From the NCBI GenBank assembly GCA_046302135.1, contig JBKCIQ010000134.1:1-9731 (forward strand): a stretch of DNA of 9,731 bases. Direction: 5' to 3'. The translations under genes were made by a program, and so were the position numbers. Below, piece by piece: positions 6,773 through 9,731 of this stretch. The notes beneath the pieces were generated by a model that did no database searches, was not told the DNA's origin, and worked only from the letters and a program-made list of their open reading frames with translations. This DNA is from AM-1111 sp046302135. Lineage in GTDB: Bacteria > Bacteroidota > Bacteroidia > B-17B0 > Aurantibacillaceae. Numbering within the stretch: the stretch's first letter is position 1; each line of letters starts with the position of its first letter.

Positions 6773-7729
6773 ATGCAAAGGAAAAGGCAAAATACAATTT
6801 TATTTACAGCATTCTGCTTGTTTCTGGCATTATTTGTCCATTCGCAATATAATGGAAGTGTCGATTTCCAAACCGCAATATCATTGTTCAACGAATACGG
6901 TAAAAATAAAACACTAGTGAGTAATCTTGATAGTTCAAAAATTTACATGGATCGATCATTCCTTGACGAAAATATCTCGCGAACAGCAATCAATAATTAC
7001 TATTACGCGGAGCTTCACAAGGAGATATATAAAGTTAGAGAGAAAGGTGATATTAACAGTCAGAACCGAAAAATTGCAATTGATAAATTTATGATTTGCC
7101 TAAATTTAGATACTTCTAAAAAAAATAGGGACATGGTTAATAATAAGTTGAAATGGATTGCTGCACAGTTTTACAATGAAGCTAAAGAGGTACTAGAAAA
7201 AAATTCGGATGTTGAATTGGCTAGGAGGGGATTTAAAGAATACAAAAAAATTTATGCAACCGCTGATCCATTAATTGATATGAAGGTTAAGGAAATAGAA
7301 TTTGAATTGGCATGCGGAAGTATGTTGCAGGAAAAAGCGGATAAAACCGGTCGAAAGGATTATAGTGACCTTGCAAAAGTTTCATATTTCAAAGTTTTAG
7401 ATATTGACTCTTCTAATTATGATGCGAACTATAATATTGGGATCATTTATTACAATGCGGGTGCAAATTTGATTATGAAAGTACTTGACTATGATACTCC
7501 TTTAGACAGTATCACTATAATTGAAGACATGGCTAAAAAATTATTTATTCAAGCTAAACCTTTCATGCACAAGGCCAATTTAGGAAAACCAAACTGTTTA
7601 AAAATAATGGAAGGATTGATGGGTATTTATTACTCTTTGAATGAAGAAGATACATTTAAGAAATATAAAGAACTTTTTGAAAAATTAAAATCTGATATCG
7701 AATCAGGAATTATTAAAGAAGAATGCTAA
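6773..7729 (+). CDS. Exported TPR-like helical repeat protein
   Basis: This 318-aa protein has an N-terminal signal peptide (basic MQRKR, hydrophobic core 8-22, probable cleavage around HSQ at 23-25; Cys15 lies within the core and does not make a convincing lipobox). The rest is almost wholly alpha-helical. The clearest tetratricopeptide-like unit is at about 199-232, with LAKVSYFKVLDIDSSNYDAN followed by YNIGIIYYNAG. Another is at about 252-287, with AKKLFIQAKPFMHKA and LKIMEGLMGIYYSLN, and a final helix pair ends in KKYKELFEKLKSDIE. Residues 30-180 look like more diverged helical repeats. Such proteins act as binding scaffolds. Only 2 bp separate it from the YfiR gene, so the two are surely co-transcribed and probably translationally coupled. 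A periplasmic partner role for YfiR or the sensor phosphatase is likely but not shown by the sequence. Confidence 0.75.
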   Translation: MQRKRQNTILFTAFCLFLALFVHSQYNGSVDFQTAISLFNEYGKNKTLVSNLDSSKIYMDRSFLDENISRTAINNYYYAELHKEIYKVREKGDINSQNRKIAIDKFMICLNLDTSKKNRDMVNNKLKWIAAQFYNEAKEVLEKNSDVELARRGFKEYKKIYATADPLIDMKVKEIEFELACGSMLQEKADKTGRKDYSDLAKVSYFKVLDIDSSNYDANYNIGIIYYNAGANLIMKVLDYDTPLDSITIIEDMAKKLFIQAKPFMHKANLGKPNCLKIMEGLMGIYYSLNEEDTFKKYKELFEKLKSDIESGIIKEEC

Positions 7730-7742
7730 AAAATTACTATTT

Positions 7743-7751
7743 TAGCGGTCC
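7743..7751 (+). repeat. 9-bp repeat TAGCGGTCC, copy 2 (before the SpoIIE phosphatase gene)
   Basis: This copy is identical to that at 6224-6232 and lies in the 34-bp gap between the TPR-like gene and the phosphatase gene, ending 12 bp before the ATG. I found no third copy of the GC-rich core on the plus strand in this window by eye. Confidence 0.4.
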
Positions 7752-7763
7752 TCGAATAATTAG

Positions 7764-9542
7764 ATGAATTTTCAATTTACAATAGGTAGAAAATTAGGTT
7801 TTGGTTTCGGAATAATTATTTTTCTGACTGTTGTCGCTTTTACTCTTACCAATTACACATTAACAGAAAGTAAATCGGAGATTGATGAGATGGTAAACAA
7901 CGTAATTCCATCTGTTGCAAAATTCGAAGAGTTAAAATCTGAGTTACTACATTCAGTTAATTTAATTACACGTTGGAAGCATGAATCATCCCAGGCATCA
8001 TTTAAGGATAGCTTAAGAATTTTGATTAAAGTAAATCATCCTCAGATAAAAAAAGATCTTAAGGCATTAGAATCGGGTTGGGACGATAAGACTAAGCTTT
8101 CAATTACTAAAATCAGTAAGCAAACCGACGAGTTATTCTTGTATTATGATTCAGAAATTATGAGCCGTTTTGTTAGTATGGATAATTATAATGATGCAAT
8201 GCTTGATGCTACAGCTAACGATGCATTGGACAATATAAACATTTCAAAAGACAGTATTTTACAGAACCTCGATCATGTAATTTACGATCAGAAAAAAAGA
8301 GCTGATGAGAAAAAAACGAAGATGATAAAATCTTTTGATTTTCTTGGTTTATTTGTGAAGTTTTTGGGTGTTATGCTTGTTGTTGGCGGAATTTTAACTG
8401 CTATATTGACTGTTAGATCTATAGTTAAACCAGTTAAGTTTCTAAAAGGACAATTGAATAAAATGAGTTTGGGAGTATTACCGACAGAAAGGATTCCTCC
8501 GAGAAATGATGAAATTGGTGATATGAATACGGCTCTTAATCAACTTGTAGACTCAATGGAAAGAACAACCGAGTTTGCACGGCAAGTTGGAAGTGGTAAT
8601 TTTGAATCTTATTATAAGCCTTTAAGTGAGCAGGATACGCTAGGACATGCCCTATTAAGGATGCGTAAAGATCTTCATGAGAACGAAAGAGTACTAGAGC
8701 AAAAAGTTATTGAGAGAACCGAAGAGGTTGTTAGACAGAAGGAAGAGATTGAGAATAAAAATCAGGAGCTAGAAATTCTTTACAAGCACGTTACTGATTC
8801 TATACGTTATGCTAAGCGTATTCAAGAGGCAATTCTACCCCCTGATTCGATGGTTAAAAAGTTACTTCCTCAATCTTTTATTCTTTATAAACCAAAAGAC
8901 ATTGTTTCAGGTGATTTTTATTGGGTTGATGAAAAAGAAGGTAAGATTTTCTATGCCGCAGTTGACTGTACAGGGCATGGTGTTCCGGGAGCATTTATGA
9001 GTATTGTCGGATACAATTTATTGAAAGAAATTATTGTAAAGCCAACAGTTAATACACCGGCGCAGGTAATGCAAAAAATGAAAACGGGTGTAAGTAAAAC
9101 ACTGCATCATGGTCAATCTGAAGATAATGCTAAAGATGGCATGGACATGACGATGTGTGCGATTGATTTTAATAACATGTTTATGCACTTTTCGGGTGCC
9201 TATAACCCAATGTACCTTATAAGAGATGGCGAATTAACTCAATATGATGGCGATAGTTTTCCGGTTGGACTTATGGAGGGTATGGAAGATAAGCATTTCA
9301 CAGATCATAAGATTGAATTAAAAAAGAATGACATGATTTACATTTTTTCTGATGGTTATGCTGATCAATTTGGTGGACCTAGAGGAAAAAAATTCATGAT
9401 ATCAAAGTTCCGTGATCTATTGAAAAAATCTTCTTTGATGCCAATTGAAGAACAAAAGGACTTTCTTTTAAGAACTATTGAAGATTGGAGGGGAGACTTA
9501 GAACAGGTTGACGACATCTTGGTAATTGGAGTAAGAGTTTAA
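7764..9542 (+). CDS. Membrane sensor HAMP–SpoIIE (PP2C-type) serine phosphatase
   Basis: This 592-aa signalling protein has a first membrane helix at about 11-31, an extracytoplasmic helical domain of roughly 160 residues (32-190, like four-helix-bundle chemoreceptor sensors), and a second membrane helix at about 196-217. A HAMP domain follows (about 216-269, with VKPVKFLKGQ and PPRNDEIGDM). A HAMP-like segment at 270-305 (VGSGNFESYYKPLSEQDTLG) and a coiled coil at 305-342 come next. The C-terminal SpoIIE phosphatase covers about 350-592: SGDFYW (382-387, Asp384), AAVDCTGHGVPGAFMS (398-413, Asp401), DGMDMTMC (458-465), FSGAYNPMYLIR, FSDGYADQFGG (528-538, Asp530) and QVDDILVIGV (581-590, Asp583/Asp584). 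The metal-binding aspartates are present, so it should be active. Such enzymes usually dephosphorylate STAS anti-anti-sigma-type proteins; none is visible here. It probably receives its signal from the YfiR and TPR-like proteins encoded just upstream. Confidence 0.92.
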   Translation: MNFQFTIGRKLGFGFGIIIFLTVVAFTLTNYTLTESKSEIDEMVNNVIPSVAKFEELKSELLHSVNLITRWKHESSQASFKDSLRILIKVNHPQIKKDLKALESGWDDKTKLSITKISKQTDELFLYYDSEIMSRFVSMDNYNDAMLDATANDALDNINISKDSILQNLDHVIYDQKKRADEKKTKMIKSFDFLGLFVKFLGVMLVVGGILTAILTVRSIVKPVKFLKGQLNKMSLGVLPTERIPPRNDEIGDMNTALNQLVDSMERTTEFARQVGSGNFESYYKPLSEQDTLGHALLRMRKDLHENERVLEQKVIERTEEVVRQKEEIENKNQELEILYKHVTDSIRYAKRIQEAILPPDSMVKKLLPQSFILYKPKDIVSGDFYWVDEKEGKIFYAAVDCTGHGVPGAFMSIVGYNLLKEIIVKPTVNTPAQVMQKMKTGVSKTLHHGQSEDNAKDGMDMTMCAIDFNNMFMHFSGAYNPMYLIRDGELTQYDGDSFPVGLMEGMEDKHFTDHKIELKKNDMIYIFSDGYADQFGGPRGKKFMISKFRDLLKKSSLMPIEEQKDFLLRTIEDWRGDLEQVDDILVIGVRV

Positions 9543-9574
9543 TTTTAATTTCACAAAATATTTTCTTGATTTTG

Positions 9575-9596
9575 GCGTTTTAAGTTTAAAAAACGC
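9575..9596 (+). promoter_or_regulatory. Hairpin abutting the start codon of the last gene
   Basis: GCGTTTT (9575-9581) and AAAACGC (9590-9596) form a perfect 7-bp inverted repeat with an 8-nt loop that ends exactly at the base before the ATG at 9597. No T run follows, so it is not an intrinsic terminator. It might limit ribosome access; chance is possible in such AT-rich DNA. Confidence 0.3.
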
Positions 9597-9731
9597 ATGA
9601 CAAAAATCTACAATTCAGAAAAAGTTAGAAAAAAGACAGGTTTAAAAGATTCAAGTTCTGTATTGAAAAATATACTAGAACCATCTGAAACTTCTGTAAA
9701 TTATATTCTTAATTACAGTAAGGTTTTATTT
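9597..9731 (+). CDS. Small protein of unknown function, N-terminal part (truncated by window edge)
   Basis: An ATG at 9597 opens a frame of 45 codons that runs to the window end without a stop. The protein is hydrophilic at first (MTKIYNSEKVRKKTGLKD), then has a serine-rich stretch and a likely helix SVNYILNYSKVLF. It shows no signal peptide and no motif that I can name; it vaguely recalls short helical proteins of Bacteroidota that carry an I-L-N-Y-S-K motif. It starts 54 bp after the phosphatase stop, so it could be the last gene of that operon or have its own promoter. The total length cannot be known from here. The frame is plausible because codon use resembles its neighbours, but the support is limited by its shortness. 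Confidence 0.5.
   Translation, partial: MTKIYNSEKVRKKTGLKDSSSVLKNILEPSETSVNYILNYSKVLF

Noticed and set aside
8809..9000. Open frame of 63 codons in another plus-strand frame
   Set aside because: It overlaps the conserved SpoIIE phosphatase core and shows no independent support.
1..9731. CRISPR array, insertion sequence or prophage genes
   Set aside because: I saw no regularly spaced repeats, transposase, integrase or phage structural genes in either strand.

Overview
The window comes from an AT-rich Bacteroidota genome, probably of the Flavobacteriia/Cytophagia type; this is inferred from gene content, not from a marker gene. The evidence is: a secreted metalloprotease with a C-terminal type IX secretion (Por) sorting domain; a DUF4834-like small membrane protein beside a Bacteroidota-style YfhO protein; a YfiR (DUF4154) protein beside a HAMP–SpoIIE phosphatase; starts without clear Shine-Dalgarno sequences; and a match to the Bacteroidota -7 promoter element TAnnTTTG.

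Layout. Everything left of about 6115 reads on the minus strand and everything right of 6233 on the plus strand, with one divergent intergenic region of 119 bp. Minus strand, in transcription order: a secreted M43 (pappalysin-type) zinc metalloprotease (6114-4834); a small acidic protein of unknown function (4702-4352) closed by a clean intrinsic terminator (4321-4294); a tRNA-Leu(CAG)-like gene (4226-4144) that looks degenerate; then a probable operon of DUF4834-like protein (4066-3845), YfhO membrane protein (3820-1181), a NeuB-type nonulosonate synthase (1184-168, overlapping YfhO by 4 bp) and a truncated GNAT-like acetyltransferase (164 to beyond the edge). The last two suggest that a sialic/legionaminic-acid-type surface sugar locus continues to the left.

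Plus strand: a YfiR-family periplasmic protein (6234-6770), a secreted TPR-like protein two bases later (6773-7729), and a membrane sensor with an extracytoplasmic helical domain, HAMP, coiled coil and SpoIIE/PP2C-type serine phosphatase (7764-9542). A small unknown gene starts at 9597 and runs off the end.

How they may work together. In Pseudomonas YfiR restrains the HAMP-containing diguanylate cyclase YfiN from the periplasm. Here the YfiR homologue sits with a HAMP protein whose output is a serine phosphatase, so the trio may be an envelope-sensing system that signals by partner-switch dephosphorylation rather than cyclic-di-GMP. This inference is the most interesting item in the window. 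A 9-bp repeat (TAGCGGTCC) lies just upstream of both the first gene and the phosphatase gene of this cluster.
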